Source of the DNA: Candidatus Mycobacterium wuenschmannii
GTDB taxonomy: Bacteria; Actinomycetota; Actinomycetes; Mycobacteriales; Mycobacteriaceae
Length of the DNA stretch: 64,000 nucleotides
Direction of reading: 5' to 3'
NCBI RefSeq assembly: GCF_030252325.1
Contig: NZ_CP126981.1
Span: 930,001-994,000 of the forward strand
The position numbers were made by a program, and so were the translations under genes. The notes below the pieces were generated by a model, which worked only from the letters and a program-made list of their open reading frames with translations, made no database searches and was not told where the DNA came from. Below, piece after piece: positions 1 through 8,262 of the stretch; position 1 is the stretch's first letter, and each line of letters begins with the position of its first letter.

Positions 1-1
1 C

Positions 2-88
2 GTGGGCCAACCCGCCGAGATCCGCGGTCACCTTGCCGCGCTGCGGCGTTGGGACGGCACCGAGCGCGTCGAGTACCCGATCGGCTAG
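2..88 (+). CDS. 3' end of an unidentified gene (partial)
   Basis: An open frame enters from the left edge and stops at TAG 86-88, giving the last 28 residues of a protein ending in WDGTERVEYPIG. The next gene is convergent and ends 6 nt further on. Codon use is ordinary for the window, with G or C at third positions. The tail is too short to place in a family. Confidence 0.45.
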   Translation: MGQPAEIRGHLAALRRWDGTERVEYPIG

Positions 89-94
89 CGACGA

Positions 95-943
95 TCAGTC
101 GGGGACGTAGTCGAATTCGTCGGGATTGGGGCCGATGCGCCCGGACTCGCCCCGGTCGAGGCCCGTGATCGCGGTCATCTGGTCACCATCGAGTTCGAAG
201 TCGAAAATGTCGAAATTGGCCTGAATTCGCTCGCGGTGCACCGACTTCGGAAACACGATGTCGCCGCGCTGGATGTGCCACCGCAGTACTACCTGCGCGG
301 CAGTCTTCGAGTGAGCGTCGACAATGCCGGTGATGACCTGATCGTCGAGGACTTTTCCCTGGGCGATCGGCGACCACGCCTCGGTGGCAATGCGGTTGTC
401 GAGGTCGTAGGCCCGGACCTGCTCGTTGCCGAAGTAAGGGTGAATCTCGACCTGGTTGACCGCCGGCACCGTTTCCGACGATGCCGCGAGCCGCTGCAGG
501 TGCGCGACCTGAAAGTTGGACACCCCGACGCTGCGCGCCCGACGCGCCGTGGCGAATTCTTCCAGCGCAATCCACGTCGAGACGAAATCGCCGTCGTAGA
601 GCGTCGGCAACGGCCAGTGGATGAGGAACAGGTCGACGTAGTCGAAGCCGAGCTTGGCGAGCGTCTCGTCGAATGCGCGCTGCGCGTCAGCCGGCCGGTG
701 AAATCCGTTGTTGAGCTTGCTGGTGACGAAAATGTCCTCGCGATCGACGCCGGCCTCCCGGATGCCCTGACCGACTTGCTGCTCGTTGCCGTACATCTGC
801 GCGGTGTCGATGTGCCGGTAGCCGATTTCGATGGCTGTACGGACCGCCTCTGCGGTCTCGTCGGGTTCGATTTGGTAGACGCCGAAACCGAGCTGCGGTA
901 TCGCGTTACCGTCGTTCAAGGTGATTGACGGCACTGAACTCAT
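95..943 (-). CDS. Aldo/keto reductase (AKR, 2,5-diketogluconate reductase type)
   Basis: A 282-residue NADPH-dependent carbonyl reductase with a TIM barrel. The AKR catalytic tetrad is visible: Asp46 and Tyr51 (in HIDTAQMYGNE), Lys76 (TSKLNN) and His109 (LFLIHWP). A C-terminal FPKSVHRERIQ stretch matches the NADPH-phosphate binding loop. The start at 943 is preferred over an upstream in-frame codon at 982 because AGGAGG lies 7 nt before it. It follows the FdhF-like gene on the same strand after about 80 bp and may be co-transcribed. The physiological substrate cannot be deduced; methylglyoxal and other small aldehydes are typical for mycobacterial members. Confidence 0.9.
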   Translation of the reverse strand: MSSVPSITLNDGNAIPQLGFGVYQIEPDETAEAVRTAIEIGYRHIDTAQMYGNEQQVGQGIREAGVDREDIFVTSKLNNGFHRPADAQRAFDETLAKLGFDYVDLFLIHWPLPTLYDGDFVSTWIALEEFATARRARSVGVSNFQVAHLQRLAASSETVPAVNQVEIHPYFGNEQVRAYDLDNRIATEAWSPIAQGKVLDDQVITGIVDAHSKTAAQVVLRWHIQRGDIVFPKSVHRERIQANFDIFDFELDGDQMTAITGLDRGESGRIGPNPDEFDYVPD

Positions 944-1027
944 GTGGTGACCTCCTGGGCTTCCGCGAAGGCTGCCCGTCATCGCGGTGACGCAAACCCG
1001 GCGGCCGCGACAGTTACACCGGACTGG

Positions 1028-3313
1028 CTACCCCGCGGCGGGCTCGAATCGGACGAACACACCCTTTGATGTCGGGGTGTTGCTGACCTCCGCGACGCTG
1101 TCCAGCGGTACCAGGACATTCGTCTCGGGGTAGTAGGACGCGGCCGAGCCGCGGGCGGCGGGATACGCGACGACGCGAAAACCCTTGGCGCGCCGTTCGA
1201 TACCGTCATCCCAGGTGCTGACGAGGTCGACGAGCTGGCGGTCGGCCAAGCCGAGCTGGTCGATGTCGGCCGGATTGATCAGCACCACCCGGCGCCCGTT
1301 GTGGATGCCGCGGTAGCGGTCGTCGAGCGCGTAGGGCACGGTGTTCCACTGGTCGTGTGAGCGCATCGTCTGCAGGATGAGGTGGCCGTCCGGCGGGTGG
1401 ACCCGATCGAACGTGTTGCGGGTGAAAATGGCCTTGCCCGACGGGGTCGGGAAACGATGCTCGTTGACCGGGTTGGGCAGCCGAAACCCACCGGGTCTGC
1501 GCACCCGCGCGTTGAAGTCGTCGAAGTCGGGAACGACCCGCGAGATGCGCTGCCGAATCTCGTCGTAGTCGGCTTCGAAGTCGTCCCAATGGATTCCGGG
1601 GGTGTCACCGAGGGTGCGCCGGGCCAATCGGCAGATGATCGCGACCTCGCTCAGCAGCTGATCCGACGGCGGGCTGAGCCGGCCGTGCGATTGGTGCACG
1701 ATGCTCATCGAGTCTTCGACCGTGACGAATTGCTCGCCGGTGGCCTGCACGTCGCGGTCCGTGCGGCCCAGCGTCGGCAGGATCAACGCGGTCTCGCCAC
1801 ACACCGCGTGCGAGCGATTCAACTTGGTGGAGACGTGCGCGGTCAGCCGGCAGGCCCGCATCGCCTGTTCGGTCAAGTCGCTGTCCGGGGTGGCGCGGGC
1901 GAAGTTGCCGGCGAAACCGACGAAGATCTTGGCCTGCCCGTCGCGCATCGCCCGGATGGCGTTCACCGCATCCAGTCCGTGCTTGGTCGGGGGAGTGAAT
2001 CCGAATTCGCGCTCCAGCGCGTCGAGGAACGTCTGCGGCATCTGCTCCCAGATGCCCATCGTGCGATCGCCCTGCACGTTGCTGTGCCCGCGCACCGGGC
2101 AGACGCCGGCACCCGGGCGACCCAGATTGCCGCGCAGCATAAGGAAATTCACGATCTCGCGGATCGTCGCGACGCCGTACTTCTGCTGGGTGATGCCCAT
2201 CGCCCAGCACACGATCACCTTCTTGCTGGCCAGCACCCGCTCGACGACCTGCTCGATCTCCGCGCGCCGAAGTCCGGTCGTCGCCTCGATCTCGGGCCAC
2301 GAAATCCGGGCGACGTGCTCGGTGAATTCGGCGAACCCGGTGGTGTGCGACTCGATGAAATCGTGGTCGAGCACGGTCCCGGGCGCAGCCGCCTCGGCCT
2401 GGAGTAGCAGCGCGTTGACGGCCTGGAACAGTGCGAGGTCGCCGTTGGGCCTGATGTGCAGGAACTGATCGGCGATAGTGGTTCCGCGGCCGATGATTCC
2501 GCGGACCTTCTGGGGATTCTTGAACCGGATCAGCCCGGCTTCCGGCAGCGGGTTTACCGCGATGATCTGTCCGCCGTTGCGTTTGGTCTCCTCGAGCGCC
2601 GAGAGCATTCGCGGCATATTGGTGCCGGGGTTGATACCGACGACGAGTACCAGGTCCGCTTCGTGGATGTCGTCGAGGCTGACGCTGCCCTTGCCGATTC
2701 CGAGCGTCTCCTGCAGCGCCGAGCCGCTGGACTCGTGGCACATGTTGCTGCAGTCGGGGAGGTTGTTCGTACCCAACGCCCGGGCGAACAACTGCAGCAG
2801 GAATGCGGCCTCGTTGCTGACCCGGCCCGAGGTGTAGAACAACGCTTCGTCGGGTGAGTCGAGCGCGCGCAGTTCGGCGGCGAGCAGGTCGAGCGCGTCG
2901 TCCCAGCCGATCGGTTCGTAGTGATCGGATCCGGACCGCTTCACCATCGGCTCGGTCAGCCGGCCTTGCTGGTTGAGCCACATGTCGGATTCGGCCAGCA
3001 GCCGCGGAATCGAGTGTTCGGCGAAGAATTCCCGCGTGATTCGGCGGGTCGTGGCCTCGTCGTTGATGTGCTTGGCGCCGTTTTCGCAGTACTCGTTGAT
3101 GTGCCGGTGCTTCGGGTCTGGCTCCGGCCAGGCGCACCCCGGACAATCGGTGCCGTTCGCCTGGTTGATGCTCAGCAGGTTGATCGCGGCGCGCCGTGGC
3201 GAGGTCTCCTCCAGCGAGAACTGCACGGCGTGCAGGACGCCGGGAACGCCGGTGGCCCACTGTTTGGGCGGCGTGACTCTGAGCTTCTCGTCGCGCGAAT
3301 GATCTGTCGGCAT
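1028..3313 (-). CDS. fdhF: FdhF-like molybdopterin oxidoreductase alpha subunit (YdeP type)
   Basis: A 761-residue Mo/W-bis-MGD oxidoreductase resembling M. tuberculosis Rv2900c and E. coli YdeP. The N-terminus has a CPGCAWPEPDP motif in place of the full four-Cys [4Fe-4S] loop of formate dehydrogenases. CSNMCHESSG near residue 195 and GRPGAGVCPVRGHSNVQGDR are typical of this subfamily, and the C-terminal third is a molybdopterin dinucleotide-binding domain. There is no in-frame TGA suggesting selenocysteine. Divergent from fdhD, whose product sulfurates the Mo cofactor of such enzymes, which supports a genuine molybdoenzyme. The substrate is uncertain: YdeP-type proteins are named after formate dehydrogenase but activity on formate is not assured. 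Confidence 0.88.
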   Translation of the reverse strand: MPTDHSRDEKLRVTPPKQWATGVPGVLHAVQFSLEETSPRRAAINLLSINQANGTDCPGCAWPEPDPKHRHINEYCENGAKHINDEATTRRITREFFAEHSIPRLLAESDMWLNQQGRLTEPMVKRSGSDHYEPIGWDDALDLLAAELRALDSPDEALFYTSGRVSNEAAFLLQLFARALGTNNLPDCSNMCHESSGSALQETLGIGKGSVSLDDIHEADLVLVVGINPGTNMPRMLSALEETKRNGGQIIAVNPLPEAGLIRFKNPQKVRGIIGRGTTIADQFLHIRPNGDLALFQAVNALLLQAEAAAPGTVLDHDFIESHTTGFAEFTEHVARISWPEIEATTGLRRAEIEQVVERVLASKKVIVCWAMGITQQKYGVATIREIVNFLMLRGNLGRPGAGVCPVRGHSNVQGDRTMGIWEQMPQTFLDALEREFGFTPPTKHGLDAVNAIRAMRDGQAKIFVGFAGNFARATPDSDLTEQAMRACRLTAHVSTKLNRSHAVCGETALILPTLGRTDRDVQATGEQFVTVEDSMSIVHQSHGRLSPPSDQLLSEVAIICRLARRTLGDTPGIHWDDFEADYDEIRQRISRVVPDFDDFNARVRRPGGFRLPNPVNEHRFPTPSGKAIFTRNTFDRVHPPDGHLILQTMRSHDQWNTVPYALDDRYRGIHNGRRVVLINPADIDQLGLADRQLVDLVSTWDDGIERRAKGFRVVAYPAARGSAASYYPETNVLVPLDSVAEVSNTPTSKGVFVRFEPAAG

Positions 3314-3340
3314 CGGATCCGTCTGCTCGGGTAGACGCTC

Positions 3341-3346
3341 AGCATA
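3341..3346 (-). promoter_or_regulatory. -10 element for the fdhF-like gene
   Basis: On the minus strand the hexamer reads TATGCT, about 28 nt before the ATG at 3313. It lies in the 64-bp divergent gap shared with the fdhD promoter, so the two promoters are almost back to back. Confidence 0.4.
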
Positions 3347-3365
3347 AACCCGAGCCAGGGTTGGC

Positions 3366-3371
3366 TAGGCT
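3366..3371 (+). promoter_or_regulatory. -10 element giving a leaderless fdhD start
   Basis: TAGGCT is followed by 6 nt and then the ATG at 3378, with no Shine-Dalgarno sequence between. This spacing puts the expected transcription start at the start codon, the usual mycobacterial leaderless arrangement. Confidence 0.5.
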
Positions 3372-3377
3372 CGCATC

Positions 3378-4205
3378 ATGGGTCGGGTAACCGCACGTCG
3401 GCCGGTTCGGCACGTGAGCGCCGACGCGACCGTGCACCGACCTGAGACCCTTGCCGTCGAGGAACCGCTCGAGATCCGCGTGAACGGCACGCCCATCACG
3501 GTCACCATGCGCACGCCCGGGTCGGATTTCGAACTCGCGCAAGGCTTTCTGCTCACCGAGGGGATCATCGCCCGTCGGGCCGACGTGGCCGCCATCCGAT
3601 ACTGCAGCGGCGCCGGACCGGACGGTCTCAACACCTACAATGTCCTTGACATCACGCTGGAAGCCGGCGTGCCCACGCCCAGCACGGACGTGACCCGCAA
3701 CTTCTACACCACATCGTCGTGCGGAGTGTGCGGCAAAGCCTCCCTCGACGCCGTGCGGCTCAGCAGCCGATACCCGGTGGGGGATCACGTCCTGCGCGTC
3801 AGCGCCGCCACCCTGTCCGCTCTGCCCGAGCGGCTCCGCGCGGCGCAGAAGGTATTCGCCACTACCGGTGGCCTGCACGGTGCGGCGTTGTTCGGCGCCG
3901 ACGGCACGCTGTTGGTCGCGCGCGAAGACATCGGCCGGCACAACGCTGTCGACAAGGCGATCGGCTGGGCCTTGGAGAACGACCGGATTCCGCTGGAGAC
4001 CGCGGTGCTGCTGGTGAGTGGCCGGGCATCGTTCGAGTTGACACAGAAGGCGGTCATGGCGGGTGTCCCGATGCTGGCCGCCGTGTCGGCTCCATCGTCG
4101 CTGGCGGTCGACCTGGCCAGCGAATCGGGGCTGACACTGGTCGCGTTCCTGCGGGGCGATTCGATGAACATCTACGCACGGCCGGACCGGGTCGACGGCG
4201 TCTGA
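3378..4205 (+). CDS. fdhD: FdhD, molybdoenzyme sulfurtransferase accessory protein
   Basis: A 275-residue protein that, in its family, transfers sulfur from a cysteine desulfurase to the bis-MGD cofactor of formate dehydrogenases and relatives. The CxxC pair is Cys115/Cys118 in [25 protein letters not shown] and [12 protein letters not shown] are conserved cofactor-binding segments. It is divergent from the FdhF-like gene, its likely client, and probably translated from a leaderless mRNA. Confidence 0.95.
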   Translation: MGRVTARRPVRHVSADATVHRPETLAVEEPLEIRVNGTPITVTMRTPGSDFELAQGFLLTEGIIARRADVAAIRYCSGAGPDGLNTYNVLDITLEAGVPTPSTDVTRNFYTTSSCGVCGKASLDAVRLSSRYPVGDHVLRVSAATLSALPERLRAAQKVFATTGGLHGAALFGADGTLLVAREDIGRHNAVDKAIGWALENDRIPLETAVLLVSGRASFELTQKAVMAGVPMLAAVSAPSSLAVDLASESGLTLVAFLRGDSMNIYARPDRVDGV

Positions 4206-4212
4206 CCGACGG

Positions 4213-5556
4213 CTACGCGCTGAACAGCAGGTACAGCCCGGTGAACGTATAGCCGACCATCACCAGCATCATCGTGAGCTGGCCGGTGAGCTGATGACGC
4301 TTGGGTAGCAGCCGCAACGCCTTATCGTGCGCCGAGATCACCGCGACGATATGCCCGGTCACCACCGACGTCACCTTGATCACGGCCAGCACGGTCGGGT
4401 GCAACGAAAGGACGTAGGCCACGTGTAAATGCCCGAGGCCCAACAGATTCCAGTCGTGGCCAAGCGGGTCCGCCAGCGCGAAAACCGCCTGCTGACCACG
4501 CTCGATGAGGTAAGACAGGTAGTGCGCGAAGATGTAGCCCACCACGATCGGGATCAGCGAATGGGCTAATTCACCGGGAAGCGCGCGACGCTTTTCCCGG
4601 TCGAGGCCGCCGGTCGCGCGCGCGGCCAGTGAGAACGTCGTCCCCACGACCGCCACGAATACCAGCAGGCCGATGGTGCGTAACCCGCACGACGAGACCG
4701 CCACGGGCACAAAATGAATGGAGCGTGATAGACCATCTGCGAAGTTGCGCCACGTCGCCGAGGAGGAGAAGCTGTCGAATGCGGTCGAGCCGAGCAGTAC
4801 CGCCAGCACGGCCACGACGCCCGGCCGAATCGGCAATGACAACAGATTGTCGAACGGGTTTCCGATCCCGATCCGTCGGGTTTTCGTGTCGCGGCGGAAC
4901 GGTGAGAGCCGTGACACCGCCATGCTGTAGACGCCGAACGGGTCCGCGCGGGCGAACCAACGTTGTCCGCACAGCCACGCCCCGACCAACAGCACTAGCG
5001 CGTAGCTCAGCAGCCAGGTCTTGACCCACGGCAGCGCAGCGGGATTGGGGCTGGCGAGTTCCATCCACACGAACGCGAACAGGCCCACGGCGGCGGGTCG
5101 ATATCCCCACGACTCCGGATAGGACCACCGCGGGCTCGGCGTAATGCGTTGCAACAGTAAGTACACCGTGCGCACCGGCGAGATGACTCGCCATACCGGC
5201 CCGACGAGCAGCGAAACCGCCACCAGCCCAACCCATAACAGTACGTAGAAGACGCCGAGCAGCGCGTTGGCGTTCGTCTGTGGGCCGAACAGGCCGGCGA
5301 GTAACACCCATCCGGTGAACGCGAGGGTCGCCACTGCCGCCACCGCGCGGGTGATGGGCGAGTCCACGAACGTCGTCACCGCCGCCGGCAGTGGGCGAGT
5401 CGGATTGTCCGCGTCGAAGCGGGGCCGCTTCCATGCGAACGCCACCAGCGCGAAAGTGAAGGTGAGCGCCCACGCGGCCCCGACCACCGAAAAGGCATAC
5501 GGCACCGGCAAATCGCTCGACCCGCCGAGGCCGTGCGCGACGAGGCGTTCAGTCAC
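4213..5556 (-). CDS. Polytopic membrane protein, His-rich C-terminal half, unknown function
   Basis: 447 residues with about ten predicted transmembrane segments. The C-terminal third is rich in His within or beside membrane helices: His332 and His345, His367, His376, His378 and His386, and His402 and His410 (GHIVAVISAHDKAL). Repeated His pairs of this kind often bind heme or metal, but no family signature is recognised. The GTG start overlaps the stop of the upstream lipoprotein gene (GTGA), so it is the last gene of a tightly coupled operon. Convergent with fdhD. I have a vague memory of similar actinobacterial proteins carrying a fenitrothion hydrolase label and would not rely on it. Confidence 0.8.
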   Translation of the reverse strand: MTERLVAHGLGGSSDLPVPYAFSVVGAAWALTFTFALVAFAWKRPRFDADNPTRPLPAAVTTFVDSPITRAVAAVATLAFTGWVLLAGLFGPQTNANALLGVFYVLLWVGLVAVSLLVGPVWRVISPVRTVYLLLQRITPSPRWSYPESWGYRPAAVGLFAFVWMELASPNPAALPWVKTWLLSYALVLLVGAWLCGQRWFARADPFGVYSMAVSRLSPFRRDTKTRRIGIGNPFDNLLSLPIRPGVVAVLAVLLGSTAFDSFSSSATWRNFADGLSRSIHFVPVAVSSCGLRTIGLLVFVAVVGTTFSLAARATGGLDREKRRALPGELAHSLIPIVVGYIFAHYLSYLIERGQQAVFALADPLGHDWNLLGLGHLHVAYVLSLHPTVLAVIKVTSVVTGHIVAVISAHDKALRLLPKRHQLTGQLTMMLVMVGYTFTGLYLLFSA

Positions 5557-5927
5557 GGATTCACGTGAATGGTGGCGACCGTCCGATCGAGGTGATGCAG
5601 TTCGACGTCGACACTGCCAGGAACGTCGACGCTGAATTCGAACTTTTGGTTGGGTGCCGCGGCGACCGGAAACTTGTGGTCGGGCACCGAGTGCACGTGC
5701 AGCTCGTCAGCCACGTCGCTGGTGACGTGCAGCGTGATCGGCTGCTTGGCTGTCGCCTGAAAAGTCGCGTTCGACGGTGTCACCTGGCCATGGGCAATGG
5801 TGATATCCACCGAAAGCCCGGTTGCACCAGTCGTTTTCGACGCGCTGTCGCATGCGGCCGGGGTCACCAACAGCACGGAGAACGCCGTGACGACGAGAGC
5901 CTGCCGAAGCTTCGTCAATCCGCTCAT
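5553..5927 (-). CDS. Cupredoxin-like lipoprotein
   Basis: 124 residues. A signal peptide ends in a lipobox (TPAAC, Cys26), so the mature protein is predicted to be lipid-anchored outside the membrane. The roughly 100-residue mature domain is all-beta in character and resembles cupredoxin-like domains of the EfeO or plastocyanin kind. Candidate metal ligands are His77, His79, His84, His111, His112 and His121; there is no Cys besides the lipid anchor, so a classical blue copper Cys site is absent. It overlaps the genes on both sides by 4 nt (ATGA and GTGA), indicating translational coupling with two polytopic membrane proteins. Confidence 0.75.
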   Translation of the reverse strand: MSGLTKLRQALVVTAFSVLLVTPAACDSASKTTGATGLSVDITIAHGQVTPSNATFQATAKQPITLHVTSDVADELHVHSVPDHKFPVAAAPNQKFEFSVDVPGSVDVELHHLDRTVATIHVNP

Positions 5928-7780
5928 GCTGCCCGCGGTGGCGAGTGCTCGACTGCTTCTTCTCCCGGTTCGTTCGGCGCATTCTCCGAATTATTGATCC
6001 GGCCCGCGCCCCACGTCAGCGCGGTGATGACTGTGATCGTGAAGAAGAGAACGACGACCCCGCCCGCAGTGAACAACCAACCGGGTACGCCCGGGTCGCG
6101 TTCGCGCTGCAAGATGGACACCTCGAAGGCAAACGGACGCGTGCCGTTGCTCAGTACCGGGATCTCCGGTACGGGGATCGCCTCGTCGGCCGGTGCCCAG
6201 ATGGGTACCGCGGCGAGGTCTCGCCCGTCGTGCACGCGTAGCAGCGTCTTCCAGTCGCCCCACACCGGAACCGGCTCGGTCGAGACGTAATGTCCCGGAC
6301 CGACTTTGCGCAGACGGTTGATGAAGAGTCCACGATGGTTCTCCATCTTGCCCTGCCAGGCGAGGATCGTCACCCAGTCCGGGTGGTCACCGGCCATGTT
6401 GGGCGGGTTGAGTTGAACGTCCGCTGTCGCCATTCGCTGCCCGGGGGGACTGGGTACGTCGGTGAGTTTGACGGTCGCCGAGTCCTGCTTCGGAACCAGG
6501 ATGTGCAGACCGTTGGCGACGGTGCCACCGATGATGAGGACGGTCAGCGCGACAGCGGTGATGCCGAACGCGCGGCCCGGCAGTCGCTGGCTGGTCAACA
6601 CCATGCCGAAGAGAGCCGCGCACACGCCGGCGAAGATCGCCACCGGGACGGCAGTCGGCAGCGCCTCCCGCCAAAGGTCGACCGGCCACGGGTAGTGGTA
6701 CACCTTTCCGATCCACAGCGATTCGAGCCACAGACCGGCGGTGCCGATGCCGAGACCGGAGACGGCGCCGAAGACGATCGGGCGTTTGAAAAGCGGTGTC
6801 AGAGCAACCAACTCGACCACCAGGGCCGGCCCGAGGTAGAGCGGGAACCAGTTGATCGGAGCGCCGAGAATCGGGCCGACGAGGAAAGCGACTCCACCAC
6901 GCAACGCGATGGCGAACAGCGCCGCAATGATCGCCGCGCCTTTACCGAGCGTGATGCGGGCAACGATGCACCCGATGGCCGCGGCGGCGGCGATCAGCAT
7001 CGGTTGGAAAACCAGTCGGAACTGTGGCACACCGAAGTCGAATTCGATTTGGTAGACCGACATACCGATCAAAAGGCCGCCGCTCGAGAGGTAGCGGAGG
7101 AATTTGATGAACGGACCGTCGTGGCGTTCGAGCGCTTCGTCGGCCGGCGTCTCCTCGACTTTGCGAGCGCCCTCGTACTCGAGCATCAGCACGGCGAACA
7201 ACGAGAAGTTGGCGCCACCAATCATCATCAGATGCGTTGGGCCCCAGAGGGTCACGTCCTGGCCGAAGATGCGGTGCCAGATGTCATCGAGCGGAAAGCC
7301 GATCATCGCGTACATGCCGCACGCCGCCATCAGCAAGCCACCCACAGGGGCGTACCAGTTGCGCGTGATGCGCACCGAGGCCGGACCGGGCTTGTCATAT
7401 GGCAGCACGACCGAGATCGCTCCGGCGAGAAAAATTCCGAACAGGCCGATGATGATGAAGTAGTGAGCCGGGTTGGCCAGCGGCCCGGGATCGCGGCCAT
7501 TCCCGATGTGCCAACTGACATCCCAGATAAAACCGAACAGCGCGCAGATGATCGACGTGGTGAACACCAAGATGGTCAGCGCGACCCACGACGGCCGATT
7601 GAATTTGTTGCCAAGGCGTTCGGCGACGGTGTTCAGCCATGTGATGCGGCGAGTGCGGTGACCCCACCCGACATAGAGCATGCCGGCACCGATGAACATG
7701 GCCGCGATCGTCAGTCCGATGACCTGGTCGAGGCCGGCGCCGCGCGCTGGCGGCTCAGCCGCAAGAAGTGTCAGATCCAC
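5924..7780 (-). CDS. Polytopic membrane protein with tandem WH...D...PxH motif, unknown function
   Basis: 618 residues: about twelve membrane helices, then a roughly 150-residue soluble segment and a final membrane helix. Two helical regions share D-x2-W-H-x3-G-x-D-x(5,6)-P-x-H: Asp87, Trp90-His91, Gly95, Asp97, Pro104, His106, and again Asp165, Trp168-His169, Gly173, Asp175, Pro181, His183. The spacing is nearly identical, pointing to an internal duplication with candidate metal or heme ligands. The GTG at 7780 is preferred to the one at 7795 because GGGAGG lies 6 nt before it. First gene of the three-gene overlapping unit with the lipoprotein and the His-rich membrane protein. Confidence 0.8.
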   Translation of the reverse strand: MDLTLLAAEPPARGAGLDQVIGLTIAAMFIGAGMLYVGWGHRTRRITWLNTVAERLGNKFNRPSWVALTILVFTTSIICALFGFIWDVSWHIGNGRDPGPLANPAHYFIIIGLFGIFLAGAISVVLPYDKPGPASVRITRNWYAPVGGLLMAACGMYAMIGFPLDDIWHRIFGQDVTLWGPTHLMMIGGANFSLFAVLMLEYEGARKVEETPADEALERHDGPFIKFLRYLSSGGLLIGMSVYQIEFDFGVPQFRLVFQPMLIAAAAAIGCIVARITLGKGAAIIAALFAIALRGGVAFLVGPILGAPINWFPLYLGPALVVELVALTPLFKRPIVFGAVSGLGIGTAGLWLESLWIGKVYHYPWPVDLWREALPTAVPVAIFAGVCAALFGMVLTSQRLPGRAFGITAVALTVLIIGGTVANGLHILVPKQDSATVKLTDVPSPPGQRMATADVQLNPPNMAGDHPDWVTILAWQGKMENHRGLFINRLRKVGPGHYVSTEPVPVWGDWKTLLRVHDGRDLAAVPIWAPADEAIPVPEIPVLSNGTRPFAFEVSILQRERDPGVPGWLFTAGGVVVLFFTITVITALTWGAGRINNSENAPNEPGEEAVEHSPPRAA

Positions 7781-7807
7781 CGTGATACCTCCCACACTGC
7801 GCCGGCC

Positions 7808-7827
7808 CGCCCGGAGTCTTCCGGGCG
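7808..7827 (-). promoter_or_regulatory. 5'-leader hairpin of the membrane cluster
   Basis: A perfect 8-bp inverted repeat (CGCCCGGA / TCCGGGCG) with a 4-nt loop lies in the predicted 5' untranslated region of the 618-residue gene, about 28 nt before its start. It is not followed by a T run in the transcribed direction, so a terminator is less likely than an RNA-stability or regulatory stem. Confidence 0.45.
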
Positions 7828-7834
7828 CTTAACT

Positions 7835-7846
7835 TACCCAAGGGTA
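7835..7846 (-). promoter_or_regulatory. TACCC-AA-GGGTA palindrome overlapping a predicted -10
   Basis: A 12-bp perfect palindrome. On the minus strand its first six bases, TACCCT, form a good -10 hexamer for the 618-residue membrane gene, so a bound repressor would block transcription. TACCC/GGGTA half-sites recall operators of CsoR/RicR-type copper repressors (from memory). The link to copper is inference. Confidence 0.45.
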
Positions 7847-7898
7847 GGTAGCCTGCGGGTCCTACGCTCAAACTTCGGCGATTTGCTGCCCGCGTGTC

Positions 7899-8066
7899 TC
7901 AGTCGCGGCTGCCGTCGGAGGTCGAGGCCGGTTCGTCATCGGGTGTACGCCGGTCTTTGATCGCGATGTAGAGGACGACGCCGACGACCACGACCGCCGG
8001 CAGGAAAGCCGGACCGGCGAGCAGCAGCCAGTGGTGGGCCACGTATTCGACGTGTGGACTAGTCAA
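7899..8066 (-). CDS. Small single-span membrane peptide at the head of the cluster
   Basis: A 55-residue product starting at TTG 8066 with GGAG 9 nt upstream. One transmembrane helix spans about residues 13-36 (WLLLAGPAFLPAVVVVGVVLY), followed by a charged cytoplasmic-type tail ending in DGSRD. Good third-position GC and the ribosome-binding site support coding. It lies about 120 bp upstream of the 618-residue membrane gene on the same strand and could be a small subunit or assembly factor of the complex. No family is recognised. Confidence 0.6.
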   Translation of the reverse strand: MTSPHVEYVAHHWLLLAGPAFLPAVVVVGVVLYIAIKDRRTPDDEPASTSDGSRD

Positions 8067-8262
8067 TTTCGATCACTCCCGTACATCCGTTGCCTACCGC
8101 GGAGGGGTACCCAACGGCGCCCGAGGCGACCACATGACGTTTGTGCAGGTGCACACCGCTAGCCTAGCCTGGGCACCGTTCAACGCTTGTTGTGGAGAAG
8201 CCGGGAACAATGTGCTTCCCGCGCGCGAGAACAGGCCAACACCAAGACATAAGGAGTAGCTG

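Noticed and set aside
1382..2407. Long open frame opposite the fdhF-like gene (and similar frames opposite nadA, lgt, polA, uvrB)
   Set aside because: Translations are Arg/Gly/His/Asp-rich shadows typical of high-GC DNA; no ribosome-binding site or domain.
7831..7850. IdeR iron box
   Set aside because: TTACCCAAGGGTAGG does not fit the TTAGGTTAGSCTAACCTAA consensus; the palindrome is of another type.
6290..7960. A 556-codon plus-strand frame across the membrane cluster
   Set aside because: Antisense to the 618-residue protein, composition RDGE-rich, no homology pattern, no start signal.
8181..8192. CAAC-GCTT-GTTG as a BioQ operator
   Set aside because: Half-sites and spacing do not match TGAAC-N3-GTTCA.
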